From positions 19,230,265 to 19,294,264 of the forward strand of contig NC_092573.1 in NCBI RefSeq assembly GCF_037975245.1: a DNA stretch of 64,000 bases, read 5' to 3'. Below are positions 11,339 to 25,300 of the stretch, piece by piece; position 1 is the first letter of the stretch; every line of letters begins with the position of its first letter. The notes beneath the pieces are model-generated. The model saw nothing but the letters and a program-made list of their open reading frames with translations. It was not told the origin of the DNA and ran no database searches. This DNA is from Apostichopus japonicus (lineage: Eukaryota > Echinodermata > Holothuroidea > Aspidochirotida > Stichopodidae). A program made the translations under genes and the position numbers.

Positions 11339-12182
11339 ACTATACATTGAAAAACACATTGCAAATTATTCTTCTTTCAGTAGCTGCCCGAAAAATTCTC
11401 AGCATATTGCCCGAATTTTCACAAAAAAAATTGGTTGGGGGCTGCAGCCCCCCAGCCCCCGCCTCCTTCGCCTATGCTCACACACCACATCAAAATAATG
11501 TAACTCTGATGTTATTACCATCGAATTGAAAATGTCATGTGACATACGCCAATGGTTATCACTGAGATCGAGTCTATTTTCATTAGAGGGCGATGTTTTG
11601 AAATACTTTTTATATGCGTACTTACCAATTGGTGAAAGGCGGATAAAAAGGATGGAAAAGAGACGTCGTGTCGACGACTTCAGAGACTTGAATTTTATCA
11701 AAACAGTTTCCGTTATGACTATAGCAGCTGAAATAACCATTACGACAAGATTTTTAGAAACAGTATGAGGTAACCCCCCCCCACCCCAAAGAAGCCTGGA
11801 AAAGATATTATAACTTGATGCTACCGAAATTTTTGTGGAAGACTTCATTGATCGGACAATGTTACTATGACAACATGTTTGTGATGCAAATTAGCATTCT
11901 AGACGATTAATAACTTATTCAACAATTGTTTTTTTTTTTAAACATTACACTTATTTCAGCATACTATATATACAAAATATGGGTCACGAAATAGTTTGAT
12001 ACTTTATAGGAGCTATACAAACTCAATTAAATGCTCAGAACATAAACTTTTCATACAGATTATTTCATCAAAATTATAACAGCGTGATTATACCGTTACG
12101 TCCTCGCCAGTTTGCTTTATAGTTTTAACGTTTTACAGTCTCGATTAATGGTCAATACGGTGTCCTTTCCACGCTTCCCATG

Positions 12183-12480
12183 CAGGCGCGTACACAGGGG
12201 GGGGGGCGAATGAGCAACCCCCCCCTTGAGCATATTTTATAATTTTTTATGATATCGCTAGTAATTTCAAAATAGAAAATGCTTAGATGCAACTTACAAG
12301 GCCTGGGAAGTACCATTTCCAGCCATCTGGGAGGCATTTTCGGCCAAATTTTACTTGCACGCTTCGCGCCAATCTATGGTGGCGCTACGCTTAGATATAC
12401 AGGCTTCGCCCCTACCTTGGCAATTTCATCGATACGCGCCTGTTCCCATGACGAGCAAGAAATGAACGTCGCAGAAGCGT
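12183..12480. mobile_element. Possible transposon remnant
   Basis: The stretch starts caggcgcgtacacaggggg and continues with gcttcgcgcc and ggcgctacgct motifs. Repeated short GC-rich words of this sort are frequent in decayed DNA transposons of invertebrates. There is no coding capacity, and the edges and class are unknown. Confidence 0.3.
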
Positions 12481-12984
12481 TGATATTTGAGTAGAATGTC
12501 ACAGGAAGAGGACTACATTATTAAATGGTTTCAATGCTGAAATCATGAAATGGCTTGTGTTCCTGCCTGTTTACATGTAAGGATAGACTCTACAATCGTC
12601 TAGTGTTGGTTCTGATAAATGTTTGGTTTTAAAGAGATAAAAAACAACTTTATTTTCAAAACACATACTAAGCTTTTGAAATGAAGCACATCGACCCAAC
12701 TGCCTGTTTCACAGCTTGTTGCGGTGCTGAAATATAAAAATATTTCCACTGATTCAGTTTATTTTCGGATAGTTGCAATCCTTAATAATCTGTGACGTCA
12801 TACATTGATCACACAAATAACTGTTATCGTCGAAATGATGATACAACATTGGAAAATAATTTAACCGACAGTGACCTGATGTAAATTTTATGTCGTTTTA
12901 AGGGTTTTCATTTGAAAGGGTCATGCAGATTATATCAGTGAAAAACCATGAATTATACAAAAACAGTTTGATGTGTTGGTCCAT

Positions 12985-13240
12985 GTATGTATGTATATGT
13001 ATGTATGTATATGTGATCTTCCCGCAAGCAGGAACTCGCGAAAGAAGCCATGGAGGCTTATAGACTCGCAAGCTGACCGAAGCCAATCTCTCGGCACACA
13101 TTCATTTAACGTCCATGTCAGGAAATTGTTATTGAACAACACCCTTGCCAGACGACACACATTGCTCTCGGCGGGGAATCGAACCGGGGATCTCATGACT
13201 GGGAGACGCCGGCGTTAACCACTAGGCTATACACTCCGCC
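12985..13240 (-). mobile_element. tRNA-derived SINE
   Basis: The minus strand starts GGCGGAGTGTATAGCC at about 13240. It has an A box (TAGCCTAGTGGTTAACGC, 13212-13229) and a perfect B box (GGTTCGATTCC, 13175-13185), 26 bases apart. A tRNA-unrelated body of about 165 bases follows and ends in a (CATA/CATACATA)n tail at 12985-13013. The head is tRNA-like, but the 3' half of the acceptor stem is missing and the body continues, so this is a SINE and not a tRNA gene. Confidence 0.85.
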
Positions 13241-14034
13241 TGAATAAATTTAAATATGTATAACATAAACATATGTATAACATAAACCCAAGCATTTTCT
13301 ATTTTATCAACGGAACAATTTAACATAATGGCAGGTGGATCTATGTATTTATGTTACTTGCTCTGTATTTTTTATTTATATACTTTAAACCCTTTACAAT
13401 AAAGAAGTCCATTGTTTAGCTTTAGAAACTAGGGAACTTTTGAAACTTTTTGGGAATATGTTTACTTTTATCTGTGCTTCCGATACATTACGAACAAATT
13501 TTAGGGCATAAATAATATTCATTTCGTTAAGAAAATCCAGGATGTTACGTATTTAAATTTTATCAAGTGACAGTCATCTTGGTTTAAGGTTGCTAAAATT
13601 GCCGGAAAGATAAAACATCAACAGTTGCTTAAATAAGAATGAAATTTCAAAGTAAACGACAACAGACCGAAGAAACCATATATCGTAATGCTAGTGGAAG
13701 GCGGGGGTTGGGGGGGGGGGAGGTTGATATGATCATTTTGCGATAACGACAACTTGCTGACTTCTACCCAAATGGCAATAACCTGATCCATTTCATATCA
13801 ATCACGCCGAAGATCCTTGACGATGATTGGTCACACTCTATCGAAGGGAAGACTCGTTGAATTTTGTTGCAAGATTTGCGAAATTCGATCTTAGCCAAAA
13901 GGCCGAAGAGCGATATTTTTACAATACACAACTTGCTTACTGCCTTTTTATGTATACACACGAACATTGAAGATATCTGGACTAGACTTGACACTGCGTC
14001 GCCGAGCATAAATAAATAAATATTAAATAACTAA

Positions 14035-14039
14035 ATATA

Positions 14040-14121
<82 letters not shown>

Positions 14122-14126
14122 ATATT

Positions 14127-14191
<65 letters not shown>

Positions 14192-14201
14192 ATATTATTA
14201 T

Positions 14202-14271
<70 letters not shown>
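14035..14271. repeat. Long (TA)n array
   Basis: About 237 bases of TA dinucleotides with a few interruptions, including (TTA)n near 14193-14206. It is the longest simple repeat in the window and strongly self-complementary, so it may be mis-sized in the assembly. Confidence 0.95.
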
Positions 14272-14273
<2 letters not shown>

Positions 14274-14923
14274 ACGGTATACTCTATTATATATTACTAT
14301 CAATGCACTAGGAGGAAAAGCCTTCAATGTTTAATATTTTAGATTCAACACTTGCAAAACCAATCTCTGTTTGCAGAAATTAAACATTGTAAGCTATAGC
14401 GAAAAACCATTAAAATTCTTTCATTATGTGTACCACGATGATGTCATATTTAGACTTCTTCAAGTCTTCAGCCTTGTGTGTGATAGAACATTAAAAGTGT
14501 TTTTTTTTCGCGAATGGAATAAGATTTTTGTAAGCTACTTGGGAATTATTTTTTTCATTACAGATGTCTCGATGCGTCAATTCGATTTGCTTTTACACTG
14601 AGGAAACGAAAATCTATTCATTTTCCCCTCCGTAAACTTATGTAAACTGCGTGTAAATAATGCAAACTTCACGAACATCGATGGCCAGAGAATTACCTTA
14701 TATATTGAAATTTCATATATGACATAAAAAGTTTTGTTGTGGGATGGGGGTTATTATGAAAAGGTGTGTGTGTATGAGGGTGAAGGGGTGACTGGACGGG
14801 GAGGGGGGGGGGCGCTTGGTGTTGAGGCACAGGAGGGTGAACTTAGGTTGGGGAAGTATGCAAAACGATTATATGACATGGTCGCTACTATGTATATATT
14901 AATAGGCAGAATACTTTTGAAGA

Positions 14924-15084
14924 AGAGTCACCCAGGAAAGAACCTGGGCTCGAAAAACCAAATAACAAACCGACTGATCCGCTCTCAACCTCAGTCCCCT
15001 TGCATCGAGACTGTAGATGTGTGACCATCGTCAGGAGTGTATCACCATTCCCTTAGAAGGGGAACATAATGCTAACACATGACC
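14924..15084. repeat. Dispersed repeat, copy A
   Basis: About 160 bases closely similar to 39405-39566 in the same orientation. Shared landmarks are gtcacccaggaaa, ccgctctcaacc, gtccccttgcatcgagactg and agaaggggaacataatgcta. The family is unknown, and there are no Pol III boxes or coding frame. Confidence 0.85.
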
Positions 15085-18000
15085 TTACCAAAAAGGTAGC
15101 GTACTGGTGTATATGCTTTTAGCTAAGGATGGGACCCAATTTGGCAAAGTGCCGGTTACCATACATAGAGGAGGCCTATAGGTTTGCTGTAATAGCCTAT
15201 ACTTGTTAAGCTGTTATGTATATGAGCCAGCCGCAAGGATGTGCTTCTATCTATCCTCCATTAATTCATTATTCATGTTAATAAAGGAATGCTGTTTTAC
15301 AATAATTTGCCATGCTCAACTTATACTCCTGGAAGGAAGTAGATTGCCCAACATGCAATGTGAATGTATTCAGATGATTAGGTTCCATTATACTTTTTAG
15401 CTAGAAGCCGGATTGTGTTATAGTATGTGTTTGTGCGTGAGGTTGCCTGCATTGATTTGATTTATTGGACTTCAAAAGTAACAAGGACAGAAATTTTAAA
15501 CAGTTTCATAAAATATTTATTTTAGAACCAGCGGGTACACATTTTCTTCAAATGTACAGTATTTGTTCCAATATACATTTTTCATGAAAATTACATCTCA
15601 GCGAATAATATCGATTGTAATCAATTATTTCAAATTGTCTATATTCTGACCAATTCTTGTTAAGAAAATTAACAACATTTTCTCTATCATGAAAATACAC
15701 AAAATGTCCATTTAATGGACCATGGCATATTGACATCCTTTACGTCACGTTATACTTAGCTCATATGCACAAAAAGTGTTCGTTCCCCATGCAATATAAC
15801 GTTCATCCCACAACTTCGCGAAACCGATCCCATGTGTGGTGGTGGTATGCAACTAACATTTCTTCCCAGATATTCCTAATAAAGGTATACATTAACTTGG
15901 AAGCTATCGACGTTTGTACATATCATATTTTTTGTAAGCTCGTAAGAAAACACTTATACTTTAATTAATATTCTCAAAATGCAGCAATTGAAAAACATTC
16001 TTCGAATGCTATAGCCCACAACATGAAGACACTATAATAACAGATTGGAAGCTTTGACGTCAAATCACGCGAGAAGATTTCTTTACACGGGTTCCGTGGA
16101 CGCTTTTCATTTAAGAATAACTAATAGCAAAGCTTCAATGTTTCTCCTTTATGAAATTTATTTTACACCTACTTTTAATCGAACATTTTCTCATCGTGAA
16201 ATTGAACTTAAAAAACTCCTTAACTTTAGCACGACAAATATATTTTTTTTTAGTTATAAATCATACAATTTCAATTTGATGCTGCATGGCTATTGGAAGC
16301 AAATCACATTTTGAAGCTATGTGTATAAAACAATTAAGGTGGGATTCGTGAAATTCATCTTAACATTTTACTTGGTAATATCAATATAACATATTTACGA
16401 CTATTTTGTACAATAATTCAAAATCTGATCATGCGCATGGAACTTCATGGCATTAATGATCGAAGAGTTGCTCGAGTAACCTTTGACCTTTGACCCACAA
16501 AAGCAAAGAAAAACGTCTAAGTATTTTTATATTAAGCCGAAGTTTTGAGCAGAAATAAATACTGTGAAATAAGAACAGACATGAAATAGCTGTCGTATTT
16601 CTTTGTTCTTTTGAATACGCATACATTTATGTTTTAGAACGTATTTACAAATAATTAAAATAAAAAACAAAATAAAAAATACGCATACAGCATTTGCAGA
16701 AGAAATTTCTGGTAGGCTATTTGGTACTTGATATAACATCTTTGTGTATGATGGACGTTGAGTCATTTTACACATTGAAGCGGTAAATAAGATTATAATA
16801 TATATATATATATTTATATACTTAATTATACAGATTTAACATTTTACAAGTTTTGCATTTTGTTTAACAATTGTTTCAATATGAGTTTAAAAAAAAGAAC
16901 AGAAAATCCCTTCAGTCTCATAGTGGCCACACCCCCCCCCTCTACCCCTCCCTCATGAGAGTCCAACAGCCTAAATTAAAATAGTGTACAGTTAAATATA
17001 TTTATCGATACAAATTGAATGCAGGATAACACCAAACAAAAATGGCGCCTTGGCCGTGTGACATGTGGACACAAGAACATTCCATGTTTATATAGGACAT
17101 TGGTTCCTGAACAATGCATTCTCCATGGAAACAAAATGGATCAATGAAAACAGCCTGTGGGTTTGTAAGTCCCCCCCCCCCCATTCACGTTCCGTTAACC
17201 CATTAGCTGTTCCCCTCCGTTCTGTCGTTTTTCCAACCTTTCACAGTTTAACGATGCAGATTATGTGAGTTACACATTAAGTAAATGCACTAAATTTTAA
17301 ATCTAATAGAGAACGGATATTCCCTGGTTGATGCTAAGCTATACAACTTTGTTGTTACTGTTATGATGTGCCTCACGCCCCCCTCCCCTCTCCTCCCCCT
17401 TCCCCCGCCCCATCCCCCTCCCCATCCCTCTCCCCCTTCCCTTTCCTCGCCTGCCTGACCGTCTCTTCTATAGTGTTGTGCATTCTTGGTTAGCGTTGAA
17501 ACGTTTAATTGCTATCACTTACACACAAATGGTGCTGAAATATCACCACTATTGCTTACGGATTTTCAAAAAGGCATTCTCCCGTCGGTTTTTGATCCTC
17601 GGAATCATTTCTAGATTTGAGGAGTGTTCAATTGGGTAATTAATTTTCTCGGTAATGCACAAACAAAACCTTTGTGGAGGATAGTAAGCACTTGTTAAAA
17701 ATATGAACTTGAGTGACCAAAATGTTCACTTTTGTAGCATATTAGGGAGCAATAATGACGCCTTTTAAATAGAAGCTGTTTAATAATGCCGGCCCTTTCA
17801 AATTCTCTCAGCTATACATAGCGATGCTTGCAATGACCCCCCCCCCACACCCCCGCCTCCCCAAAGAAATGAAACGAAAACAAGATAATTCTCTTTCGTT
17901 TCTTAGACAACGAATAATCACTGTCGTTTCTAATTGTAGTTAAATAAAGAATAATATTAAACATTCAATTGCTAAAGGTCTTTAAAGCCCTTATTAGACT

Positions 18001-18693
18001 TGTTCAAGACTTTGGAAAGGATTTTTCTTATCTGCTTGTAATCTGTAGGGCTAAAAAAGAGGATGGGGGAGGTGGGTGGGTGGGGGGGGAGGGGAGGTGA
18101 GTCATCGTATGCATCAATGTCACCACCTCTCCTTTAAAATACACCTTCACCCTTTCGGTTTGTGTATCTGCAGTGTATATTGCATTGCAGCACCAAAATA
18201 TAGATACCCGGTATAACTGAACATGTCACGTAAAGAGATACACAATGAATGCATGTGTACGACAAATGATAGCCATACTACAAATCGTTAAAAGCTGCAA
18301 AATCTCAATATTGTCGGAAGATAGTGAAACCGAATAACTGGGAAACCGCCAAACAACGGTTATCGCGGTAAAGATGACTTTCGTTCCCTTCGATTTCAGT
18401 AGATCTTCTTCCGACGAAAATGTAGGTTTCTAGGACGGATATCTCTTCTTCAGCTTCATACAGTGCAGGTAATTGGGTGAAAATTGTTAAATTCATAAAA
18501 AAAGGCGAACGTTTGGAACGTATACTACACACTTTGGTTTCTCGTGAGGATAATCGTGAGACAGATATCTTATTAGAAGAATCCTTTTAACGATTTATAT
18601 CGAAATATGAGTCCTCTTCGGATGAGATGGTAAGCTCAACTTGGGTTGGGTTTTTCTGCGGTACATTGTAAAATATCTGATCGGAATTACCAA

Positions 18694-19395
18694 TCATAAA
18701 TATCGAATAAAAAAAGTTAAAGCGAAGACGATCATAAGTTGGTAAAAAAGTGTCGACCGCGAGATAGTCCTTGATGGAGCAGCATTACCATATATAAGCC
18801 TCCATACAACATTATCTTGTTCAAAGACACTAGTCCTATTACGTAATAACGAGGAAGCCTCTGGGTTCAAAAGCTTCATGTCACTGAGGGCGCTTTGTGC
18901 TGCTTTTGTAAAGTTCGAATCCCCCGTGGTGATCAAATCAAACACACACGAATCCAAGTAAACGTCTATGACACCAGCTTTCCGGCACTTTGAGACAGCA
19001 TTGTCTCTTATTGATGCAAAGTTATCCCTCACAGATAAACCTTCGCTAGATTTACCCTCCATTCTCGTCTGTACTAAAAAGTCTGCATACGCTATCCTCT
19101 CTGACTCAGGGCAGCCTTTCACGCAGAGCTGAATGTCGTTCATGCCACGGCTGCGAATGAGTTGCTCGGGCATTCTTATAGCGAATGTTATGTATTTGCC
19201 CACCTGCCTGACAATGATGATGGTAGCGATGTGCTTAATATGAATCTCGATATGTTCTCCTGGTATATTGGTTGTTATGGAGACGGTTCCCGACCGTCTG
19301 CTCCCGTCGATAAATGTGTTTGGTAAGGAACCAGATCGAACTTCGTACATCTTCTTCTCCGTACACGGTACATTTTCTTTTATGATGACGACCAA
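18694..19395 (-). CDS. RGM: RGM terminal coding exon 3
   Basis: The acceptor CTTTAATTTCAG precedes TTGGTCGTC at 19395, and the exon runs to TGA at 18694-18696. It encodes 233 residues covering the rest of the D-like domain and the C-terminal domain, including [26 protein letters not shown] and the hydrophobic tail. Placing a large C-terminal half in one last exon matches the layout of vertebrate RGM genes. Confidence 0.96.
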   Translation of the reverse strand: MVVIIKENVPCTEKKMYEVRSGSLPNTFIDGSRRSGTVSITTNIPGEHIEIHIKHIATIIIVRQVGKYITFAIRMPEQLIRSRGMNDIQLCVKGCPESERIAYADFLVQTRMEGKSSEGLSVRDNFASIRDNAVSKCRKAGVIDVYLDSCVFDLITTGDSNFTKAAQSALSDMKLLNPEASSLLRNRTSVFEQDNVVWRLIYGNAAPSRTISRSTLFYQLMIVFALTFFIRYL

Positions 19396-22300
19396 CTGAA
19401 ATTAAAGACAAAATGATAAATAAAATACATCATCAACGGCAAGAACAGGGAAAGCAATAACAGAGATAATCATTTCATTGATTGTGATCTTGGAAGGAAG
19501 AGTAAACAAGCAGTTTTAGCCACAATTTAACATAAATGAGTCGAACATTTTGATATCAACTTGTGACTACAGTCAGATAATTGATTTCCAAAGGATTGGT
19601 AAACATGTGAGTAAAAAAGTATTGTATGTTTGGCTACAGTTCAGAAATCTTTGTTAGAACATCACTCTCCCCTCTTGTTATTACTTTGTCTGTGATTCCT
19701 TTATTTTGCTAGTTGGTTCAGATTAGGCGTATTAATTCAAACGTACAACAGATACTCTTGTAAATATCAAAGGTCTCGCGTGTACGATGCCATACACTTG
19801 TATGTATCGAGGAAATGTTTCGTACTGTGCAGGTTAACAGGAAGAGAAATGTTCCGTTCTGCTGTCTAAACTATTGACATATTTTTTTTTGGCAATATTG
19901 TTTAAAACCTCAAAGGATCTTAAAAATAAATTTTCAAACCAAACAGTTGTGAAATAATATAATGAATTTCTTTTGTCTTCTTCCTGAGTCATGATTATCT
20001 TCACGTAAAAATAGTAGAGAGACAGAGAGAAGAAGAAAATAAGTGCCACATTGTTAGGCAGATCTTTGAGGTATTTCTTTATGCCTGTCAATCAGAGAAC
20101 GTTATTCGGTGTGACGTCAGACAACTCGTCATGCGATATGTTGCTCCGAACGTAACACTCAAGGAATTTTAAGGAGGATGAATGGGGAAGACAAGTTATG
20201 ATTCATTAAATTTATGAATTAAATATTATTCTATAGTTTAGCATTTAGTCGTATATATAAGTAACACACAATGTCCTTTGCATCCATCCACCACCCCCAT
20301 CCACAAGCCTGGGGTGAGTATTTACTTTCTTGTTTTGCCTCGTAGTGTCGATTCCAAACGAATCCAATTTGTAAGCATTGTTTGCATACAATTCGCTGGT
20401 CCCGAATATATTCTAATCGCGTAGATATTCCTAGTATCTGTCAAAAACATGCATAGCGCCATCTTCTTCATCGTAAAACGCGTGCGTAACTAATAATGCT
20501 CTCCCTTATCAGTTCGTTAATGTTTTGGCTGGCTGTGCGGTCTTCCTGACTAAAGGCTACGATTAGCTAGATCGATTTTATCGATTACTGCAGATCAGCG
20601 AAAATTACTTCACACTCTCTCGCATCGCAGCTCCTTTCAGAACGTACGGAAGTAGACGAAAATACTTTAACTAAATCGCAGGAAGGGGAAGAGCTGATTG
20701 AATCACCAAAATTAAGTAGAAGCGACAGGTGAAAAGCACTTGTTCTATAAGCCGAGTACGACGCGCGTTCACAGTGCACAATACGTGTGTGTGCTAAATG
20801 CGTGTGCAATTCACTACAAATGCATACAATTCGGATGATCAAAACAGAAGTTGTTTAATTGAATGCAGACTGTGTACAAAATAGGCCTACTGGCACCTAC
20901 AGTCGGAATACAGGCGGATTCTAGTACAAATTATTACAAACGGCATGTATGTATGCATGTATGTATGTATGCATGTATATATATATATATATATTTATAT
21001 ACATATATTTATATATATATATATTGACTAAGGGTTCTACCAAATATTCGCTTACAGATATAAAAGTTTTTAAAAGTCAGTAAAGACAGGGGAAACAGAA
21101 GTGAACACAAAAGGTTAAAAAGAACTGTAGACGAAATTAAACAAGTAAAACTGTTGTGAAATCAAGTGAGAAAGATCGTGATAGCATTTATTCATGGACT
21201 TATTTATACAAATTAATGCGAACTCTTGGGGCGCCGATGTTTGTTATTAAATAAGGAAACATGCAAGCAGCTTATTTATAGAACTCGTCCACGTAATCTA
21301 TGTTTGTTGTACGGTTTAAGTGACGAGTAAACATTCTTGGCACAACCCAAGATCTCGAGCACGAGACACCGAGGATCAACACCTATATTTATGATTACCA
21401 TATACATGAGCCTGATCTAAGCAGGTTTTTAAAGTTTCTTAGAGTTGACCAGCGATACGCACAAAATTCGAAATTTTACGTATATATGTTGTGCCTTTGC
21501 GTGTATGGTTGGTTAGCCATCACGGACGATATTTATACGGGTTAATGAGTTCTTTGACGCGTAGAGCAACCAACGGAGAAAAACCGCGCATTACGCCTTG
21601 GAGTTAAAAGTCGGCCTGCATGTGTGAATATATTGTCAATACGAGAGTTAAAACGATAGAGTTTGTATCTATCCGGGCAGAATTAGCCATTTCCATACAT
21701 TACATACATTGCCATATCGGTATACTGTGTCATCTTCATTACTTACTTTTGCATACACATATACTTTACTGTTGTGTGCTCTCGATATGCGCGTACTAGT
21801 AAAGGAAACTAGGCTCTACATAGCTGCTGAAGTCTTCAAATGATGTATATTTCGTGGTTTTATATTAATGATACAATTAAAGTCTACATACTGGCCTTCA
21901 ATCCATTTTTATGGTCGTTTATATACTTTAGCATAGGTTAACAATGAAAAGCGTCATGAAATAGCCGTGCACGATTGCATCGCAGAAACGTGCAAGAAAA
22001 CCATACGGTCGTAGGGCATGTGACCCTATGAGCAACCCCCCGCCCCCACCTCAACGATCTACAAGAACTTGCTATATGTATGTCTAACATGAAATCCACT
22101 ATGTTTTGCACCGTTTCCAACATGCTGTCAATGTCATGTATCATCACTATGATACATACGGCAATAAGCCTTGTCGTGTCCCAATATCTACCCTTATTCT
22201 ACTACCCCCCCCCCACCGTCTACCCTCGACAAAAAATTGTCACTTTATAAATTGGAACTGTTATATATATTCCGAGAGTGTAGCTTGTCCTGAAGGGATG

Positions 22301-25300
22301 ACATTAGGCACAAAAGAAACTTTCGACAGACCGCTAAAAAACACTGCTTATGAGTCCAGAGTTTAATTTCTAGATACAGCACATTTAATTCGTAAGAAAC
22401 GATTTTTAAACACCAAAGGCACATTAACTGAAGTGGCTGGACTCCTTAATCTAACCATGGAGCTATAAACAGAACTCCATGATCTAACGGACAGACCATT
22501 CGGTCAGTTCCTCAGACGTAAAACACAACTCAATAGAGAAATAACGTAAGATTTGTATGGCCTCATGCACGTGACATGAATACGATTCATTGCACATTTG
22601 TCAAGGTCCAATGATGTTGAACATTATCCAATTATGCTCTTTTGTTTAAATGAAGTTCAAAGAACATGTTTTTGGTAATGTTATTTGAACTTATCCAACT
22701 ATGTATTACGACTAATATTTAGGTTTTGTGCACAGAGGAAGCCGGCGTCATCATCAATTCGGCCTTAAAGGAGCACACCAGCATATTTTGAAAGCTGAAT
22801 GTCCGGAAAACTGGATTTTCTTCTTGTATTTTTTTTTTTGTGGGGGGGGGGGGGGTGTACCAGAGGACCAAGTGGCAGTATCTAAACGTGCCAAAAGTCA
22901 ACAGCGTTCATTGTGAAGGCCATTTGCTTCTTTTGTGCAGATAATCGGTTCCCTCAGCGGGAGAAGAACCATCGTCCATTTCCAACATTCTTGGAGCACG
23001 GCATGTTACTACGCCGTTAGGCTTATAACATACAGGCTAAACCCTTTCTCTCTCCACCTCTCACTCTCTCTGTCACAAGTGCACGGAAAATTGATTAAAA
23101 AATGTGCGTACCCGCTTTGGAGCAGCACGTTTTCATGTGTACGCTATATTCGTGTTTCAAGTATATTTATATATATAGCCTATAGTAGGTTCATACGTGA
23201 GAATGAAATTAAATTTCAAGATTGGTTTTTAAAGCATGAGTGAGCAATTGCGGAACTTTAAGTAATACGGATCAACTATATATCTATATGTATGTATATA
23301 CGGCTGGGCTTACGACCAGCAGTCAAAATCAAGCACATTTGACTAGGCTTCATATTTGCCTCTTATGAGCCATGCAGCGGTATTTAATAATTGAATTCAT
23401 TGCACAATAACAGCCCATCTTGAGCACGCGACAATGATGTAAAATACACACGAAACGGTTAACAAGACCGCTGGGCTTACGCCATGAGCTATCTTCCATA
23501 GTATTCATGTTAAGCCGACAAACGCATCTCGCACTATTGAATTAATATACTGCAAGCGAGCGGTGCGAGATCAGACCGAAAGACAGTGAGAGGGAGAAAG
23601 TGAGAGGTGGAGAGGGAGAAAAAGATAAGTTCCCGCCGGCTAGGTATAGCATTTTGCTCCCATGGACAGGGTATAAGTACCGATGAAAACGTCATTCCAG
23701 AAAAACGCAGGGCTTGGGGCGACAGCGGTTTGCCTTTTAAGATTCTTGCCTGCCTTCATCATACCCAATTCCCAACTTGAAGCCAATAGTCAGATGAAAT
23801 AACAACGAAGGGTCAAGGGTCACACAGAACTGGAAATTACTTGGTCACGTCGTGATACAGAGATGATTCTTGGACGCGGTTCCCAGCTCCCCTTATAACC
23901 TTACCTAATTCCTGCCAATTGTTTTTCACAGCATTGTATGAATTAGTAACGTCGTAAAGAACGAAATGCGGAGCAGAACCGCGCAGTTGTATAGCTCGGT
24001 GTTGTGAACAGGGTAAAGCGATTGTTGAACCATAAACTATATATGGCCGAAGTACGACCCAAAGGAGAGATTTTCTCTTTCTCTTCGAAAGAAATATTGG
24101 TATATATGAGCTTGAATGGGTCAAATTACGAGCGACAAAAAAAAGAAGAAAGAAGCATATCTCTAACATATAGGCATTTGTATATGCAGTATATATTAAA
24201 GGTAAAAGCGAAGAAGATTTGTAGAATGATTTCTATTAAATATTAAGTCTATCGAACTATTGCACAGTGTTTGTTTATTTTTCATCGGTGAAACAATAAT
24301 TGATTAATTAAATTAATTACACACACACACGCAAACAAAACAAACGCTAACATACACAAACACACACAAATACGAATGCATGAGAAAGCTTGCCTTGAAT
24401 CACATTTCATCTGCATGCAATATTATAATTCCCCTTCACGTCTGTTCACGCACAGTTGTGTTTGTGTAACGTGATTTGTTGTTTGAATTTCATTAAATTC
24501 ATTCACGAAAACAACTTACCCTTTTCCACTTCATGAAATTTATACAAGACAGAGACGATCGCGATGAATTTTCATGAGCTGATAGGGTAATTTGAGCAGG
24601 GGTATAAACATCTTGATATGTGTCCGACCATAAAACAAAACAGCTTAAAAAAAAGGGAAGCAGAAGAAAAAACACAGAAGAACAAACAGACTAGGAAACG
24701 TTTCTTTGCAAATGTGTCTAAAAATGAGAATACGCAAAAGGCTGCGATATAGTGAACCGGAGGAGGGGGGGGGGGGCTGAGACATAAATGGCTACCGGTA
24801 GAGCCAACTGCGCGCCGTCTTCGAGCCGGTGTGCCGATGTTCAGATATGCAAATGATTGAAACACTATCATCGGAAACGCTCATCTGAAAAATGTTGAGG
24901 CCAATTATATAGACAAGGGGGGTAGGCCTATATAAGGTCAGAACTTTCCTGTGATGCATTTATTCTTGCACTAAACTGTTGTAATACATGAAAAGAGGGT
25001 TTTCTATACTTTTCTGCATTAATTCAATCTGTCGTTAAATTAATATCGTTTGAGATGATACTGTGACATATTATCTGATAAATATAAATGTCATATCTAG
25101 TACAAGAGTTCCTCCTGATAAACTTTAAATTTACCCAAGTACCATACCCTACACATTATTAATAAAATTATTAATAAAATAATACTGTAGGGTCTAGGAT
25201 AGCTTTTCAGTCAGAGGTTTTCTTAATGTCAAATTATGGATGCTAAACTATTTACCCTCTTTAATACACCAAAGCAAAGCCATTGACAGAGAAGATTCCA

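Larger units (their letters stand above)
10280..18693. other. Gene-free interval between RGM 3' end and DTWD2 5' end
   Basis: I recognise no gene. The interval holds a palindromic element at 11189-11338, GC-rich repeat debris at 11400-11480 and 12180-12480, a SINE at 12985-13240, a long TA array at 14035-14271, one copy of a dispersed repeat at 14924-15084, and C-rich tracts such as 17380-17450. The 149-codon open frame on the minus strand at 11399-11848 crosses repeat sequence and is not a gene. An ATTAAA on the minus strand at 17779-17784 is a possible RGM poly(A) signal. Confidence 0.6.

Noticed and set aside
11399-11848. 149-codon minus-strand open frame
   Set aside because: Its C-terminal part is the translated GC-rich end of a repeat, and the rest has no family resemblance.
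13170-13240. tRNA gene
   Set aside because: A and B boxes are present, but the acceptor stem does not close and a SINE body and tail follow.
14043-14342. 99-codon open frame of alternating Tyr and Ile, and similar frames at other TA arrays
   Set aside because: It is the translation of a (TA)n microsatellite on either strand and has no start context or conservation.
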